Shown: positions 7,646 through 17,540, numbered from the stretch's first letter. The stretch is 44,560 bases of DNA from Woeseiaceae bacterium (GCA_024640365.1 JAHEFE010000022.1:1-44560), one strand, 5' to 3'. Numbers and translations are program-made. Notes: generated by a model not told the origin, from the letters alone.

Positions 7646-8785
7646 ATGAGTATCTTTAACAACAAGCTGCCTGATTTCCTGGCACGGCATTTGTCAGCCG
7701 AGACTTGCTTTTACCAACTGGCGGATGTGTTCGACCTTGAAAGTGGCGCCGAACTTAGTGGCGTAGAGGTCGCTTACAGAACCTGGGGAACGCTGAATGA
7801 GGCGGGGGACAACGCAATTTTAATCTGCCATGCGTTAACCGGTTCAGCCGATGCAGATACGTGGTGGCCGGGCATCATCGGTAAAGAGGGAGCGTTTGAT
7901 CCGGATCATGATTTCATCATATGCAGCAACATCCTTGGCGGCTGCTACGGCACTACCGGGCCGGTATCCACTCGGTTTGGGGACGCGCAAAAATATCGGG
8001 CATCATTTCCTCGCGTAAGCGTCCGCGACATGGTCAACCTGCAAAAGAGGCTGCTTGATCACCTGGGAGTGGCAAAACTGGCGTTGGCAATAGGTCCGTC
8101 TCTCGGCGGCATGCAGGTCCTGGAGTGGGCCGCTTCATATCCAGAGTACGTGGCCAGTATTGTGCCTATTGGGGTCGGTGTGAACCACTCGGCCTGGTGT
8201 ATCGGCATGAGTACCGCGCAACGTGCGGCAATCTATGCGGATAACAATTGGCAGGATGGCTTCTACGGCGACGACAGCACCCCGGATAAAGGGATGGCGG
8301 CCGCGCGCATGATGGCGATCTGCGGCTATCGCAGCTGGGATAGCTTTGAGGAGCGTTTTGCGAGGGAAACCCGGCCGGAAAGCGAGGAATTTCAGATTAC
8401 GTCGTATCTGCATCACCAGGGCGAGAAAATTAATGATCGTTTCGATGCCAATTGCTATGTACGCCTGACCCAGGCCATGAACGGTCACGATGTGACGCGC
8501 GGGCGCGGCAATATTTCAGAAGTTCTGGGCAATATTTCGCATCCGGCCCTGGTTGTTTCTGTTAGTTCGGATTTGTTGTATCCCCCTCAGGAGCAGGCGT
8601 TTATGGTCAGTCGTTTGCCGAATGCTCAGCACCTGACGCTGGAGTCCAGTCATGGCCACGACGGGTTCCTGATAGAAACAGCGGAGCTAGCCCGACTGGT
8701 GCGTAATTTCCGCACTAATATGGCCGCTGTGGAAGATCATAAAGTCCTTGATTTTCAACGAGATAAGACGAAGGCCTGGCGCTAG
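7646..8785 (+). CDS. metX: Homoserine O-acyltransferase, MetX type
   Basis: A 379-residue alpha/beta-hydrolase-fold acyltransferase. Characteristic segments are CHALTGSADADTWWPG, NILGGCYGTTGP, the nucleophile Ser152 in GPSLGGMQVLEWA, the acid in SSDLLYPP and the catalytic histidine in SSHGHDGFLIE. It activates homoserine with acetyl-CoA or succinyl-CoA, and the product is used by MetB encoded just upstream. Because the partner is an E. coli-like MetB, succinyl transfer is plausible but not proven. Two starts compete: ATG at 7646, 12 bases after AAAGGG, and ATG at 7634, directly abutting it. I prefer 7646. It is the last gene of the riboswitch-controlled unit. Confidence 0.9.
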   Translation: MSIFNNKLPDFLARHLSAETCFYQLADVFDLESGAELSGVEVAYRTWGTLNEAGDNAILICHALTGSADADTWWPGIIGKEGAFDPDHDFIICSNILGGCYGTTGPVSTRFGDAQKYRASFPRVSVRDMVNLQKRLLDHLGVAKLALAIGPSLGGMQVLEWAASYPEYVASIVPIGVGVNHSAWCIGMSTAQRAAIYADNNWQDGFYGDDSTPDKGMAAARMMAICGYRSWDSFEERFARETRPESEEFQITSYLHHQGEKINDRFDANCYVRLTQAMNGHDVTRGRGNISEVLGNISHPALVVSVSSDLLYPPQEQAFMVSRLPNAQHLTLESSHGHDGFLIETAELARLVRNFRTNMAAVEDHKVLDFQRDKTKAWR

Positions 8786-8982
8786 ATGGAGAGATCAAGA
8801 AAATCACGATTGACGTCTGTTATGGCATCCGTACGGAATGGGTGAAATTGCAAATCAATCCTAGAAACGGGTCGGTGTTCATGTCTGTTAGCTGGCAGCG
8901 CCGGTTGTGCCGAAATATAGCTTCCCCAAATAAATCCGGCGTGGGGGGGCGTCGGCGGCAACGGCAAATCGGCAGGGGGGTG
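8786..8982. other. Gap between metX and the ilv promoter
   Basis: No gene, terminator with a T-run, or RNA structure is convincing here. One frame stays open into the leader peptide but its reading (rich in Arg and Gly, no ribosome site) does not look coding. Confidence 0.5.
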
Positions 8983-9012
8983 TTGACAGCGGTCGCTGGA
9001 CAATGGGATAAC
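8983..9012 (+). promoter_or_regulatory. Sigma-70 promoter of the ilv-leu operon
   Basis: A perfect -35 TTGACA (8983-8988) and GATAAC (9007-9012, four of six) are separated by 18 bases. The expected start is close to 9019, where the longest leader ORF has its ATG. The operon transcript would then begin immediately before or at the leader coding region. Confidence 0.7.
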
Positions 9013-9018
9013 CGCGCC

Positions 9019-9171
9019 ATGATATTAAAATTGAGTAAGCAGCTGGTAAACGCAAAGGGTGGCCGATCCGGTCTGTCTCTGCGTACCGTGCGCTTGCTCA
9101 ATATGAGTCTTTCACTCCTGCTTGTGCTTCTTATTCTACTCGTCATCGCAATGAGCGGGGTCGGTTTGTAA
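9019..9171 (+). CDS. Leu/Val/Ile-rich leader peptide of the ilv-leu attenuator
   Basis: A small ORF of 50 codons (from ATG 9019) or 22 codons (from ATG 9103), ending at TAA 9169-9171. From the third codon after ATG 9103, a run of 13 codons holds eight Leu, two Val, two Ile and one Ser. It lies directly before an intrinsic terminator and ilvD. This is the arrangement of ribosome-mediated attenuation: scarcity of charged Leu, Val or Ile tRNA stalls the ribosome in the run. The start is uncertain. ATG 9019 would give a leaderless message if transcription begins there, while ATG 9103 has no clear ribosome site. The peptide itself is probably not functional, although its hydrophobic run resembles a membrane helix. 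Confidence 0.82.
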   Translation: MILKLSKQLVNAKGGRSGLSLRTVRLLNMSLSLLLVLLILLVIAMSGVGL

Positions 9172-9210
9172 GCTAGCTAGCAGTAAGGCACAACACTAAC
9201 CGAACCCCGC
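9155..9210 (+). promoter_or_regulatory. Antiterminator of the ilv-leu attenuator
   Basis: GCGGGGTCGGTT (9155-9166, inside the last leader codons) can pair with AACCGAACCCCGC (9198-9210), giving 12 base pairs with one bulged base. The 3' strand of this helix includes six of the eight bases of the 5' strand of the terminator stem, so the two structures exclude each other. A ribosome stalled on the Leu/Val/Ile codons (9109-9147) leaves the 5' strand free. A ribosome at the stop codon covers it. Confidence 0.8.
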
Positions 9211-9236
9211 AACCGCAAGGACGCGGGGTTTTTTTT
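9203..9236 (+). terminator. Intrinsic terminator (attenuator) before ilvD
   Basis: AACCCCGC (9203-9210) and GCGGGGTT (9223-9230) form a perfect 8-bp GC-rich stem with a 12-base loop, followed by an eight-base T-run at 9229-9236. It ends 16 bases before the ilvD start and follows the leader peptide, so it is the regulated terminator of the operon. Confidence 0.92.
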
Positions 9237-9252
9237 AACTACGGAACGCAAA

Positions 9253-10935
9253 GTGACGAAAATAAAACAAGGACAAGACGGTCTCACCAGCGACGTCATG
9301 AAAAAAGGCCCGAGCCGAGCCCCTGCGCGCGCCATGTTGCGGGCAACGGGTCTGGACGACGAGGCCATTGCCAAGCCTATGATCGCCGTGGTCAACACGT
9401 GGAGCGAGGTAACGCCGTGCAATATTCATCTGCGCGACCTGGCCGTTCCCGTTAAAGAAGGGATTCGTTCCGCAGGCGGCACACCTATTGAGTTCAATAC
9501 CATCGTCGTTACCGATGGCATCACAATGGGGACCCGCGGTATGCGGGCGTCATTGATGTCTCGGGAAACAATTGCCGATTCCATAGAGTTGGCAGTAGGT
9601 GGTCACTCCCTGGACGCGATGGTCGTGCTGGTTGGTTGCGACAAAACTTTACCGGCGGCGGCAATGGCCGTCGCCCGTCTCGGCATCCCCGCGGTCATTC
9701 TTTATGGCGGATCGATTATGAAAGGCCGCTACGCCGGGCGTGATCTGAGCATCCAGGATGTCTTTGAGGCGGTCGGCGCACACGCTGCCGGACAGATTGA
9801 CGATGCTGAGCTGGATGGCATAGAAAAAGCGGCGTGTCCGGGCGCAGGCGCTTGCGGCGGACAGTTCACAGCCAACACCATGGCGCTTGCTTTGACAGTT
9901 CTGGGCTTGTCGCCAATGGGAGCAAACGATGTTCCGGCAGTGCATCCCGATAAGCAACGTGTGGCGCGCCGTGCGGGCGAACATGTTATGGAAGCGCTGC
10001 GCGCCGGTCGGTCAGCCCGGAATTTGATCACTACCGAATCGCTGCGAAATGCGGCCGCCGCAGTTTGCGCGACAGCGGGATCGACAAATGCGGTGTTGCA
10101 CTTGCTGGCCATCGCCGAAGAAGCAGGCGTCCCGTTTGAATTAAATGAGTTCGACGAGATCTCTCGGCGTACTCCAGTAATAGCTGATTTGAAACCCGGT
10201 GGTCGCTTTCTCGCTTGTGACATGTTTGATGCAGGTGGTGCTCCGTCTGTCATCCGCCGCTTACTCGCTGCCGGTCTAATAAGTGATGCCCAGACTGTAA
10301 CGGGTAGATCACTGGCAGAAGAGGTCGCCGAGTTCCCGGAAGCGCCGGGTCAGGAAGTCGTGCGTGAAGTCGGCGCGCCGCTCAAAAAACGCGGTGGCTT
10401 CGGTATCTTGTACGGCAACATTTCCCCGGAAGGTTGCGTCGCCAAATTGGCCGGTCATGGTCAACTCTTCTTCGAAGGGCCAGCACGGGTATTCGACTCG
10501 GAGGAAGAGTCATTCGCGGCTGTGCAGGCCGGAGTAATACAGGCGGGCGATGTCATCGTCATCCGTTACGAAGGCCCGCGCGGCGGACCTGGCATGCGCG
10601 AGATGCTTGCTGTAACAGCGGCGATTGTTGGTCGCGGCCTGAGCGAATCGGTGGCGTTAATTACCGATGGTCGTTTCTCCGGAGCGACCCATGGCTTCAT
10701 GGTGGGGCATGTTGCTCCCGAAGCGGTCAACGGCGGCCCAATTGCGTTATTGCAAGACGGAGACTTGATTACTATCGATGTCGAAAACCAGACTTTGTCT
10801 ACGACTGCGAATCTCGACGACCGGCGCGCCAGTTTTGTGGCCCGCCAACCGACCGCAGTGAGCGGAGCCTATGCCAAGTACCAACAGCTGGTGGGCTCGG
10901 CAGCGCGCGGCGCGGTAACTATTCCCCAAAAATAA
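9253..10935 (+). CDS. ilvD: Dihydroxy-acid dehydratase
   Basis: A 560-residue enzyme that dehydrates 2,3-dihydroxy-isovalerate and 2,3-dihydroxy-3-methylvalerate to the 2-oxoacids of valine and isoleucine. Cys56 (TPCNIHL), Cys129 (GCDKT) and Cys201 ([16 protein letters not shown]) are the three cluster cysteines of the [2Fe-2S] IlvD/Edd group. [10 protein letters not shown] and [12 protein letters not shown] are family signatures near the C-terminus. The length fits the shorter IlvD subgroup, not the 616-residue E. coli type. GTG at 9253 is the start with a weak CGGAA upstream. It is the first structural gene after the attenuator, and ilvC follows after 48 bases. Confidence 0.95.
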   Translation: MTKIKQGQDGLTSDVMKKGPSRAPARAMLRATGLDDEAIAKPMIAVVNTWSEVTPCNIHLRDLAVPVKEGIRSAGGTPIEFNTIVVTDGITMGTRGMRASLMSRETIADSIELAVGGHSLDAMVVLVGCDKTLPAAAMAVARLGIPAVILYGGSIMKGRYAGRDLSIQDVFEAVGAHAAGQIDDAELDGIEKAACPGAGACGGQFTANTMALALTVLGLSPMGANDVPAVHPDKQRVARRAGEHVMEALRAGRSARNLITTESLRNAAAAVCATAGSTNAVLHLLAIAEEAGVPFELNEFDEISRRTPVIADLKPGGRFLACDMFDAGGAPSVIRRLLAAGLISDAQTVTGRSLAEEVAEFPEAPGQEVVREVGAPLKKRGGFGILYGNISPEGCVAKLAGHGQLFFEGPARVFDSEEESFAAVQAGVIQAGDVIVIRYEGPRGGPGMREMLAVTAAIVGRGLSESVALITDGRFSGATHGFMVGHVAPEAVNGGPIALLQDGDLITIDVENQTLSTTANLDDRRASFVARQPTAVSGAYAKYQQLVGSAARGAVTIPQK

Positions 10936-10983
10936 ACTGACTATCTACACGCTTAACAAGAGCCGAACCAAGGAACTATAGCA

Positions 10984-11994
10984 ATGAAACTTTTTACTGA
11001 ATCTGACGTTACCCGCGATGCCATTGATGGCAAAACCATAGCCGTGCTGGGCTACGGGAGCCAGGGCAAAGCACACGCCAAGAATCTGCGTGACTCTGGT
11101 TATAACGTAATCATTGGCGCACGCACGGGTGGCCCCACGGATAAGAAAGCAGCGGAGGACGGCTTCCAGACATTTGGCTTTGCCGACGCAGCGGAAAAAG
11201 CACAGGTCATTTGTATGTTGGTCCCGGACATGGCTCAGCCGCGGGTCTTCAGAGACATACAGGACAAACTTCAGGCAGGCGACGCTTTGTTATTTGCCCA
11301 CGGATTTAACGTTCATTTTGGTTCTATCGTCGTACCTGAAGGTATTGACGTCATCATGGTCGCTCCGAAATCACCTGGCGATCTGGTTCGCCGCCAATAC
11401 GAAGAAGGCCGCGGCGTACCTTGTCTGCGTGCAGTGCATCAGGATGCAAGCGGCGAAGCAGCTGAACGTGCCTTGAGTTATGCGCACGCGATTGGCGGTA
11501 CCAGGGCAGGCGTACTCGATACTACCTTCGCCGAGGAAACGGAAACAGACCTGTTCGGCGAACAAGCGGTTCTTTGTGGTGGTGCGGCTCAGCTGGTCCT
11601 GCATGGTTTCGAGACGCTGGTCGAGGCAGGCTATCAGCCTCAAGCCGCTTATTTTGAATGTTTGCATGAGCTTAAGTTAATCGTTGATCTGTTGTACGAG
11701 GGCGGGCTCGACAAGATGTACGAATACATTTCGGATACGGCCTCATACGGTGATCTGATTTCAGGCCCTCGCATCATCGACGACTCAGTCAAAGATCGCA
11801 TGCGCGACGTACTGAAAGATATTCAGGACGGCACCTTTGCAAAAAACTGGATAGCCGAATACGAGTCAGGCTCAAAAGACTACCAGGCGAGGCTGCAAGC
11901 ACGGCGTGATCATCCCATTGAAAAAGTTGGCGGCGATCTGCGTGCTCGCATGAGCTGGATCAATAGCAAAAACAAATCCAGAAACGCGGCCTGA
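10984..11994 (+). CDS. ilvC: Ketol-acid reductoisomerase, class I
   Basis: A 336-residue NAD(P)H enzyme that isomerises and reduces acetolactate or acetohydroxybutyrate. The dinucleotide motif GYGSQGKA is at residues 23-30, followed by [11 protein letters not shown], the HGFN motif, [20 protein letters not shown], and the metal-binding [18 protein letters not shown] and [13 protein letters not shown]. The length matches class I rather than the 491-residue E. coli form. AAGGA lies nine bases before ATG. It is the second gene of the ilv-leu operon, eight bases upstream of the acetolactate synthase gene. Confidence 0.96.
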   Translation: MKLFTESDVTRDAIDGKTIAVLGYGSQGKAHAKNLRDSGYNVIIGARTGGPTDKKAAEDGFQTFGFADAAEKAQVICMLVPDMAQPRVFRDIQDKLQAGDALLFAHGFNVHFGSIVVPEGIDVIMVAPKSPGDLVRRQYEEGRGVPCLRAVHQDASGEAAERALSYAHAIGGTRAGVLDTTFAEETETDLFGEQAVLCGGAAQLVLHGFETLVEAGYQPQAAYFECLHELKLIVDLLYEGGLDKMYEYISDTASYGDLISGPRIIDDSVKDRMRDVLKDIQDGTFAKNWIAEYESGSKDYQARLQARRDHPIEKVGGDLRARMSWINSKNKSRNAA

Positions 11995-12002
11995 GGGAAA
12001 GT

Positions 12003-13685
12003 ATGACTATGGTTGCAAAATCTGCAGTTCGAACGCGTAGCGGTTCGCGACTGATGATCGACGCTTTGCTGGCCAATGGTGTGAAAACACTGTTCGGTTA
12101 TCCCGGCGGCGCCATCATGCCTCTGTATGACGCGCTGGTCGGTTCAGGTCTGGAGCATGTCCTGTGTCGTCATGAACAGGGAGCTGCATTAGCGGCCGAC
12201 GCGTATGGCAGAGTCACTCGCAAAGCCGGTGTCTGCATTGCGACGTCCGGACCAGGGGCTACCAATCTGGTAACTGGCATCGCAAATGCTTTTATGGATT
12301 CGGTGCCCATGGTGATCATCACCGGACAGGTAGCCAGTCATCTGCAGGGGACGGATGCGTTCCAGGAAGTCGATATATTTGGTATTACGCTGCCAATCGT
12401 GAAACACAGCTACATTTTGCGCGATGTGTCCGAGATTACATCCATAGTAAACGAAGCCTTTTTCCTCGCTGAAAGCGGACGACCTGGACCCGTGTTGATC
12501 GACTTCCCGAAGGACGTGGCGGTTGCCCAGTACAGCGGTGACGTTGATAGCACGAAACCGGTCTATGAACCGATTAATGTTGACGACGAAGGCGTGGCCG
12601 CTGCGGTTGCCGCATTGAACGACTCGCGGCGCCCGTTACTGATCGGCGGTGGTGGCATCGCAATTTCCGGCGTTGTAGAAGAATTTCGAAATTTTGCTGC
12701 ACGTTGTTCGATACCGGTGACAACGACACTAAAAGGTCTCGGTGTCATACCTACTGACGATCCGGCCTTTCTGGGGATGCTCGGCATGCACGGCAATGAA
12801 GCGGCTAATCATGCGGTGCAGAACTGCGATTTGTTGATGGTGGTCGGTGCGCGTTTTGATGATCGCGCCACTGGCGAATTGCAAAAGTTTGCACCAACTG
12901 CGCGCATTGTTCACATTGATATTGATCCGGCAGAAATATCCAAGCTGCGTTCTGCCAATGTGGCGATAGTTGGTGAACTTGGCGCCACCCTGAATGCGAT
13001 GGTTGAGGTTGAGCCGGTCGACAGACATTGGCGCGAACAATGTGCGGCGTGGAAAAAAGAATTCGCATGGCGTTATGACGCGCCTGGTGACGGCATTTTT
13101 GCGCCGGCACTGTTACGCGATTTGAGCCGTATGACGGAGCAGGAATTAACAGTCACTTGTGATGTGGGTCAGCATCAGATGTGGGTAGCGCAACACTGCC
13201 GCTTCAACGACCCGCGGCACCACTTGTCATCCGGCGGGCTTGGCACTATGGGTTACGGCTTGCCGGCGGCGATTGGGGCGAAGCTGGCGAACCCGGCCGC
13301 TACGGTCGTCTGTGTCAGCGGCGACGGCTCGATCATGATGAACATCCAGGAGATGGCAACTCTTAAGCGTTACGGCATCGACGTAAAGATTCTGCTCTTG
13401 AATAACGCCTCGCTGGGTCTCGTGAGGCAGTGGCAGCAATTATTCTTTGGCGGTAATTACAGCGAAGTCGATTTGTCAGATAACCCCGATTTTGCATTGG
13501 TGGCAAATGCTTTCGGGATGCAGTCACGGACCATCGCCCAACGCGGCGAGGTGACTGAAGCACTGCAGTGGCTGCTGAACACTGAGGGTTCAGCCATGTT
13601 GCATGTGTTGATCGATCCCCGCGAGAACGTCTGGCCGCTGGTGCCCCCGGGTCGGGCAAATCACGAAATGATGCGGTCTGTCTAG
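12003..13685 (+). CDS. ilvG: Acetolactate synthase, catalytic subunit
   Basis: A 560-residue ThDP enzyme that condenses two pyruvates, or pyruvate with 2-oxobutyrate, at the first common step to Val, Leu and Ile. GYPGGAIMPLYDAL and the catalytic Glu58 (CRHEQGA) are in the N-terminal domain. The ThDP/Mg motif begins with GDGSIMMN near residue 440 and ends around LLNNASLGLVRQWQQLFF. The central domain binds FAD by family analogy. GAGGGAAAGT precedes ATG 12003. A separate short ACT subunit gene follows directly, as in ilvGM pairs. The symbol ilvG is chosen on that context; ilvB or ilvI would describe the same enzyme. Confidence 0.95.
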   Translation: MTMVAKSAVRTRSGSRLMIDALLANGVKTLFGYPGGAIMPLYDALVGSGLEHVLCRHEQGAALAADAYGRVTRKAGVCIATSGPGATNLVTGIANAFMDSVPMVIITGQVASHLQGTDAFQEVDIFGITLPIVKHSYILRDVSEITSIVNEAFFLAESGRPGPVLIDFPKDVAVAQYSGDVDSTKPVYEPINVDDEGVAAAVAALNDSRRPLLIGGGGIAISGVVEEFRNFAARCSIPVTTTLKGLGVIPTDDPAFLGMLGMHGNEAANHAVQNCDLLMVVGARFDDRATGELQKFAPTARIVHIDIDPAEISKLRSANVAIVGELGATLNAMVEVEPVDRHWREQCAAWKKEFAWRYDAPGDGIFAPALLRDLSRMTEQELTVTCDVGQHQMWVAQHCRFNDPRHHLSSGGLGTMGYGLPAAIGAKLANPAATVVCVSGDGSIMMNIQEMATLKRYGIDVKILLLNNASLGLVRQWQQLFFGGNYSEVDLSDNPDFALVANAFGMQSRTIAQRGEVTEALQWLLNTEGSAMLHVLIDPRENVWPLVPPGRANHEMMRSV

Positions 13686-13709
13686 TCGCGACCATTGTTG
13701 GAGAGGGTA

Positions 13710-13988
13710 GTGGAACACGAGTTACAGATAGAGTTAAGGGACAAGGAAGGCGCTGTTTTGCGGGCGATAGGCATGGTCGAGCGGAGAGGTTTTCGGATGC
13801 AGACCTGTCATGTTGAAAAGCCGAGCGGCGATAGCCAGCAGATGCGCATGACGGTGCGTTCCGCGCGTTCGATAGGTGTATTACAACGCCAACTGGAAAG
13901 GCTGCATGACGTAATTTCAGTGCAACGACGGACTCCGGCAGCCCCGGTTAAGACGGTACAGCAGACAGCGAGAGGTACAGCCAAATGA
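13710..13988 (+). CDS. ilvM: Acetolactate synthase small (regulatory) subunit, short ACT type
   Basis: A 92-residue protein with one ACT-like fold: ELQIELRDKEGAVLRAIGMVERRGF, followed by a beta segment ending QQMRMTVRSARS. It corresponds to the short IlvM subunit, not the roughly 160-residue IlvN/IlvH form. It stabilises the catalytic subunit encoded upstream and may affect feedback inhibition. Start: GTG at 13710 has GGAG six bases upstream; in-frame TTG codons at 13695 and 13698 would put that site inside the gene. Its stop overlaps the leuA ATG (ATGA), so translation is coupled. Confidence 0.85.
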   Translation: MEHELQIELRDKEGAVLRAIGMVERRGFRMQTCHVEKPSGDSQQMRMTVRSARSIGVLQRQLERLHDVISVQRRTPAAPVKTVQQTARGTAK

Positions 13989-15529
13989 GCAACGATCGTG
14001 TTTTGATTTTTGATACGACCTTGAGAGATGGCGAGCAGAGTCCTGGATTTAGCATGAGCCTCGGCCAGAAATTGCGCATCGCCAGAGTGTTGAGTGACTT
14101 GAAAGTGGACGTCATTGAAGCAGGGTTTCCCGCTGCATCACCGGGAGATTTTGCAGCAGTTGAAGCAGTAGCGAGCGAAATAAAAGGCCCGACCATAGCA
14201 GCTCTGTGCCGGACTATTCCGGCCGATATTGAGGCGGCGGCGCGTTCGCTTGAGCCCGCGCAATCATCGCGTATCCATGTGTTTATTGCGACCAGCCCAA
14301 TTCATCGCAAGGAAAAACTTGGCATGAGCCGCGCTGAAGTTATCCAGCATGCGGTGGACGGCGTGCGCTACGCGAAGACTGCCTGTACTGACGTGGAGTT
14401 CTCCGCTGAAGACGGCATTCGCACCGAGCGGGAGTTTCTTGCTGAGGTACTACAGGCCGTTATCGAAGCCGGCGCCACGACCGTCAATATTCCGGATACC
14501 GTTGGTTATTCGACGCCTTCCGAGATGAAGGAACTCTTTAGCTGGTTGCGTGCGACCGTTCCGGGAATCGGCAGTGTCTGCATGAGCACTCATTGTCATG
14601 ATGATCTGGGTATGGCGGTTGCCAATAGCCTGGCGGCCGTGGAAGGTGGTGCGCGGCAAATTGAGTGTGCATTGAATGGTATTGGGGAGCGGGCCGGCAA
14701 CTGCGCGCTTGAAGAGGTCGTGATGGCAATCAGAACGCGTGCCAATCACTACCAGGTCGATACGGGCATCAATACTCGCAAGCTGATGGCTGCCAGCCAT
14801 CTGTTGGCAGCGGTTACCGGTAATTTTGTGCCGCGTAACAAAGCGATCGTCGGTGAGAATGCGTTCGCTCATGAGTCTGGTATTCACCAGCACGGAATGT
14901 TGGCGGCACCGGAGACCTACGAAATCATGAAACCCGAGGACGTCGGCGTTAGAGCTTCCGAGTTGATACTCGGTAAGCACAGCGGTCGGCATGCCGTGAT
15001 CGAGCGAGCTCGGCAAATGGGTTATGAGTTGGAGCCCGGCGATGTCCCTGATGTGATGAAGCGATTCAAGGCACTGGCTGATAGCAAGAAGCGTGTTTTT
15101 GATGCGGATCTCGAAGCGATTATTGCTGGCAATACCGGTGATCATCGTGGTCCCTGGACTCTCGGTTGGTTAAGTGTCGTGACCCGAATCAATGGCGAAA
15201 GCCTGCCGACGGCATCACTGACCCTGAGTAATGAGGAGGGCACGTCGGTGACCCAAACCGGTGATGGTGACGGACCGGTTGCGGCGATCGTGCATGCACT
15301 CGAAAAAGCGACCGGTATGGAGATCACTGTTAAAAGCCTGGCTATGCGCAGTATTTCGCTTGGCGAGGACGCACAGGGAGAGGCCAGCATCAGAGCGAGT
15401 TGTGACGGTGTCGAATATGGCGGGCACGGCTTGTCTACAGATATTGTTGCTGCCTGTGCTGAGGCATTGCTTGAAATCGTTAATCGGGCGGCTCGCCAAC
15501 AATCACAACCGAAGTCCAGCGCCGCTTGA
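13985..15529 (+). CDS. leuA: 2-isopropylmalate synthase
   Basis: A 514-residue enzyme condensing acetyl-CoA with 2-oxoisovalerate, the first committed step to leucine. The N-terminal TIM barrel has [12 protein letters not shown], the metal site STHCHDDLG near residue 200 and [15 protein letters not shown]. The middle region has HESGIHQHG and [10 protein letters not shown]. The C-terminal 120 residues form the LeuA regulatory domain that binds leucine in characterised enzymes. The length fits the bacterial short LeuA1 type. ATG overlaps the ilvM stop by four bases. Confidence 0.95.
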   Translation: MSNDRVLIFDTTLRDGEQSPGFSMSLGQKLRIARVLSDLKVDVIEAGFPAASPGDFAAVEAVASEIKGPTIAALCRTIPADIEAAARSLEPAQSSRIHVFIATSPIHRKEKLGMSRAEVIQHAVDGVRYAKTACTDVEFSAEDGIRTEREFLAEVLQAVIEAGATTVNIPDTVGYSTPSEMKELFSWLRATVPGIGSVCMSTHCHDDLGMAVANSLAAVEGGARQIECALNGIGERAGNCALEEVVMAIRTRANHYQVDTGINTRKLMAASHLLAAVTGNFVPRNKAIVGENAFAHESGIHQHGMLAAPETYEIMKPEDVGVRASELILGKHSGRHAVIERARQMGYELEPGDVPDVMKRFKALADSKKRVFDADLEAIIAGNTGDHRGPWTLGWLSVVTRINGESLPTASLTLSNEEGTSVTQTGDGDGPVAAIVHALEKATGMEITVKSLAMRSISLGEDAQGEASIRASCDGVEYGGHGLSTDIVAACAEALLEIVNRAARQQSQPKSSAA

Positions 15530-15543
15530 ATGGGGAAGTCGCA

Positions 15544-16962
15544 GTGAACGAAGCAAAGTCATTATTTCAAAAATTGTGGGACTCGCATCTGGTTCGTCCG
15601 GAAACAGCGGAAACCCCTGCAATGCTTTATATAGATTTGCATCTGGTGCACGAGGTAACGAGTCCGCAAGGATTTGATCAATTGCGCGCACGAGGGATCG
15701 GCATGCGGCGCCCGGATTTGACCCTGGCGACCCTTGATCACTCAACACCAACGGCTCCTCCCGATGCGAATGGTGACCGCCCTTATGCAACTGATGCGGC
15801 GCGTAATCAGGTCGAGACCTTGCAGAAAAACTGTGCTGAATTCGGCATCGAATTGCATGGTTACGAGAGTGGTCATCGTGGTGTTGTACACGTTATGGGT
15901 CCGGAACTCGGAGCGACACAGCCGGGGATGACAGTCGTATGCGGCGATAGCCATACCAGCACTCACGGTGCTTTTGGGGCGCTGGCGTTCGGCATAGGAA
16001 CGACAGAAGTTGGCCACGTGCTGGCTACGCAATGCCTGTTTCAACGCAAGCCGCGGAGTATGCGTATTTCCGTTAACGGCAAGCTCGCGGCGGGCGTATC
16101 GGCTAAGGACCTCGCCCTGCACATCATTTATCAGATTGGCGTCAATGGTGGCACCGGATTTGCTATTGAATACGCCGGTGAGTCCATTCGTGCGTTAGAG
16201 ATGGAAGGTCGCATGACCTTGTGCAATATGACTATCGAAGCTGGCGCGCGGGCGGGAATGGTTGCGCCAGACGAAAAAACAGTCGAATACCTGCGAGGTC
16301 GGCAGAAAGCACCAACAGCTGAGTTGTTCGAAGCACGCGCTGCGCAGTGGCTGGCGCTAGCGACTGATGAGGGTGCAACATTTGATCGCGAGGTAGAGAT
16401 TGATGCGAGCCTGATCAGACCGACAATAACATTCGGGACCGATCCCGGAATGTCCGTCGCGGTTACGGAAATTGTGCCTGCGGCGAAGAACGCCTCCGCG
16501 CAAAGAGCTCTCGATTACATGCGGGTGAGCGCCGGCAAGTCACTACTCGGCATGCCCATTGACCTGGTATTCATCGGCAGTTGTACCAATGGTCGCATTT
16601 CGGATCTGCGGGTTGCCGCCGATTATCTGCGCGGCAAGAAAGTCGCGGCTAATGTGCGCATGTTGGTGGTTCCCGGGTCTGAATCCGTCAAGCGAACAGC
16701 AGAGGCTGAAGGATTGCAGCATGTATTTATCGAGGCCGGTGCAGAGTGGCGCGAACCCGGGTGTTCTATGTGCCTGGCGATGAACGGCGACACGGTTCCT
16801 GCAGGCAAGATATCTGTGAGCACATCAAACAGAAATTTCGAGGGACGCCAGGGTGCAGGTGCGCGCACGATGTTGGCGAGTCCTTTGACAGCTGCTGCTT
16901 GCGCTGTCGCCGGATGCGTGACGGATCCATGCGATTCAATCGCTTCGAGTGAGGTGGCGTGA
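15544..16962 (+). CDS. leuC: 3-isopropylmalate dehydratase, large subunit
   Basis: A 472-residue aconitase-superfamily protein that, with LeuD, isomerises 2- to 3-isopropylmalate. The [4Fe-4S] ligands are Cys347 (GSCTNG), Cys407 and Cys410 (CSMC), at the positions known for this family. [31 protein letters not shown] and the C-terminal [12 protein letters not shown] are further signatures. Start: GTG 15544 with GGGGAAG five bases upstream gives a normal N-terminus; the upstream TTG at 15526 lacks such a site. Its TGA overlaps the leuD ATG by one base. Confidence 0.95.
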   Translation: MNEAKSLFQKLWDSHLVRPETAETPAMLYIDLHLVHEVTSPQGFDQLRARGIGMRRPDLTLATLDHSTPTAPPDANGDRPYATDAARNQVETLQKNCAEFGIELHGYESGHRGVVHVMGPELGATQPGMTVVCGDSHTSTHGAFGALAFGIGTTEVGHVLATQCLFQRKPRSMRISVNGKLAAGVSAKDLALHIIYQIGVNGGTGFAIEYAGESIRALEMEGRMTLCNMTIEAGARAGMVAPDEKTVEYLRGRQKAPTAELFEARAAQWLALATDEGATFDREVEIDASLIRPTITFGTDPGMSVAVTEIVPAAKNASAQRALDYMRVSAGKSLLGMPIDLVFIGSCTNGRISDLRVAADYLRGKKVAANVRMLVVPGSESVKRTAEAEGLQHVFIEAGAEWREPGCSMCLAMNGDTVPAGKISVSTSNRNFEGRQGAGARTMLASPLTAAACAVAGCVTDPCDSIASSEVA

Positions 16963-17540
16963 TGCAGGCTTTTAAGAATTTGCACGGCAAGCTATTGGTG
17001 CTGGCACAGGAGAATGTGGATACCGACCAGATCATTCCGGCCCGCTACCTGACTACGACTCGCTTCGATGGTCTCGGTGAGTATTTGTTTGCCGATTGGC
17101 GCTTCGACTCTGACGGCAATGAGCGCGCCGACTGCGTGTTTAATTCGACCACAGCCAAACAAAGTCCGATTCTGGTTGCTGGTCGTAATTTCGGTTGCGG
17201 CTCATCGCGCGAACATGCGCCACGGGCGTTGCTGGATTATGGTTTTCGGGTTGTGATCAGTTCAGAGATTGCGGATATTTTTCGCAGCAACTCATTAAAC
17301 GTGGGTCTGTTGCCAATCATATTGACAGCTGACGAGCATGCGCAGCTTCTGGCTATGGATGGTCTGGAGATAGCCGTAGACCTGCAAGCGCAGAAAATAA
17401 TGATTGGCGATGACGTTGAATTCAAATTTTCAACGGAAGCATTTTCCAGGCACTGCCTCCTGATGGGTATGGATCGTTTCGACTTGCTGGTCGATGCGGA
17501 TGACGACATCAAAGCCTTTGAAGCGGGCCGCGCCGCCTGA
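16962..17540 (+). CDS. leuD: 3-isopropylmalate dehydratase, small subunit
   Basis: A 192-residue swivel-domain subunit partnering LeuC. NVDTDQIIPARYL near residue 20, RNFGCGSSREHAPRALLDYGF and SEIADIFRSNSLNVGLLPI are diagnostic. The ATG at 16962 shares one base with the leuC stop (TGATG), and a GTG three bases earlier could also serve. GAGG lies about seven bases upstream. The gene again ends in TGATG with ilvA. Note that leuB, usually beside leuCD, is not here. Confidence 0.95.
   Translation: MQAFKNLHGKLLVLAQENVDTDQIIPARYLTTTRFDGLGEYLFADWRFDSDGNERADCVFNSTTAKQSPILVAGRNFGCGSSREHAPRALLDYGFRVVISSEIADIFRSNSLNVGLLPIILTADEHAQLLAMDGLEIAVDLQAQKIMIGDDVEFKFSTEAFSRHCLLMGMDRFDLLVDADDDIKAFEAGRAA

Noticed and set aside
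8842-9018. N-terminal extension of the leader ORF to a 109-residue protein
   Set aside because: It crosses the strong promoter at 8983-9012, lacks a ribosome site and reads as Arg/Gly-rich noncoding sequence.
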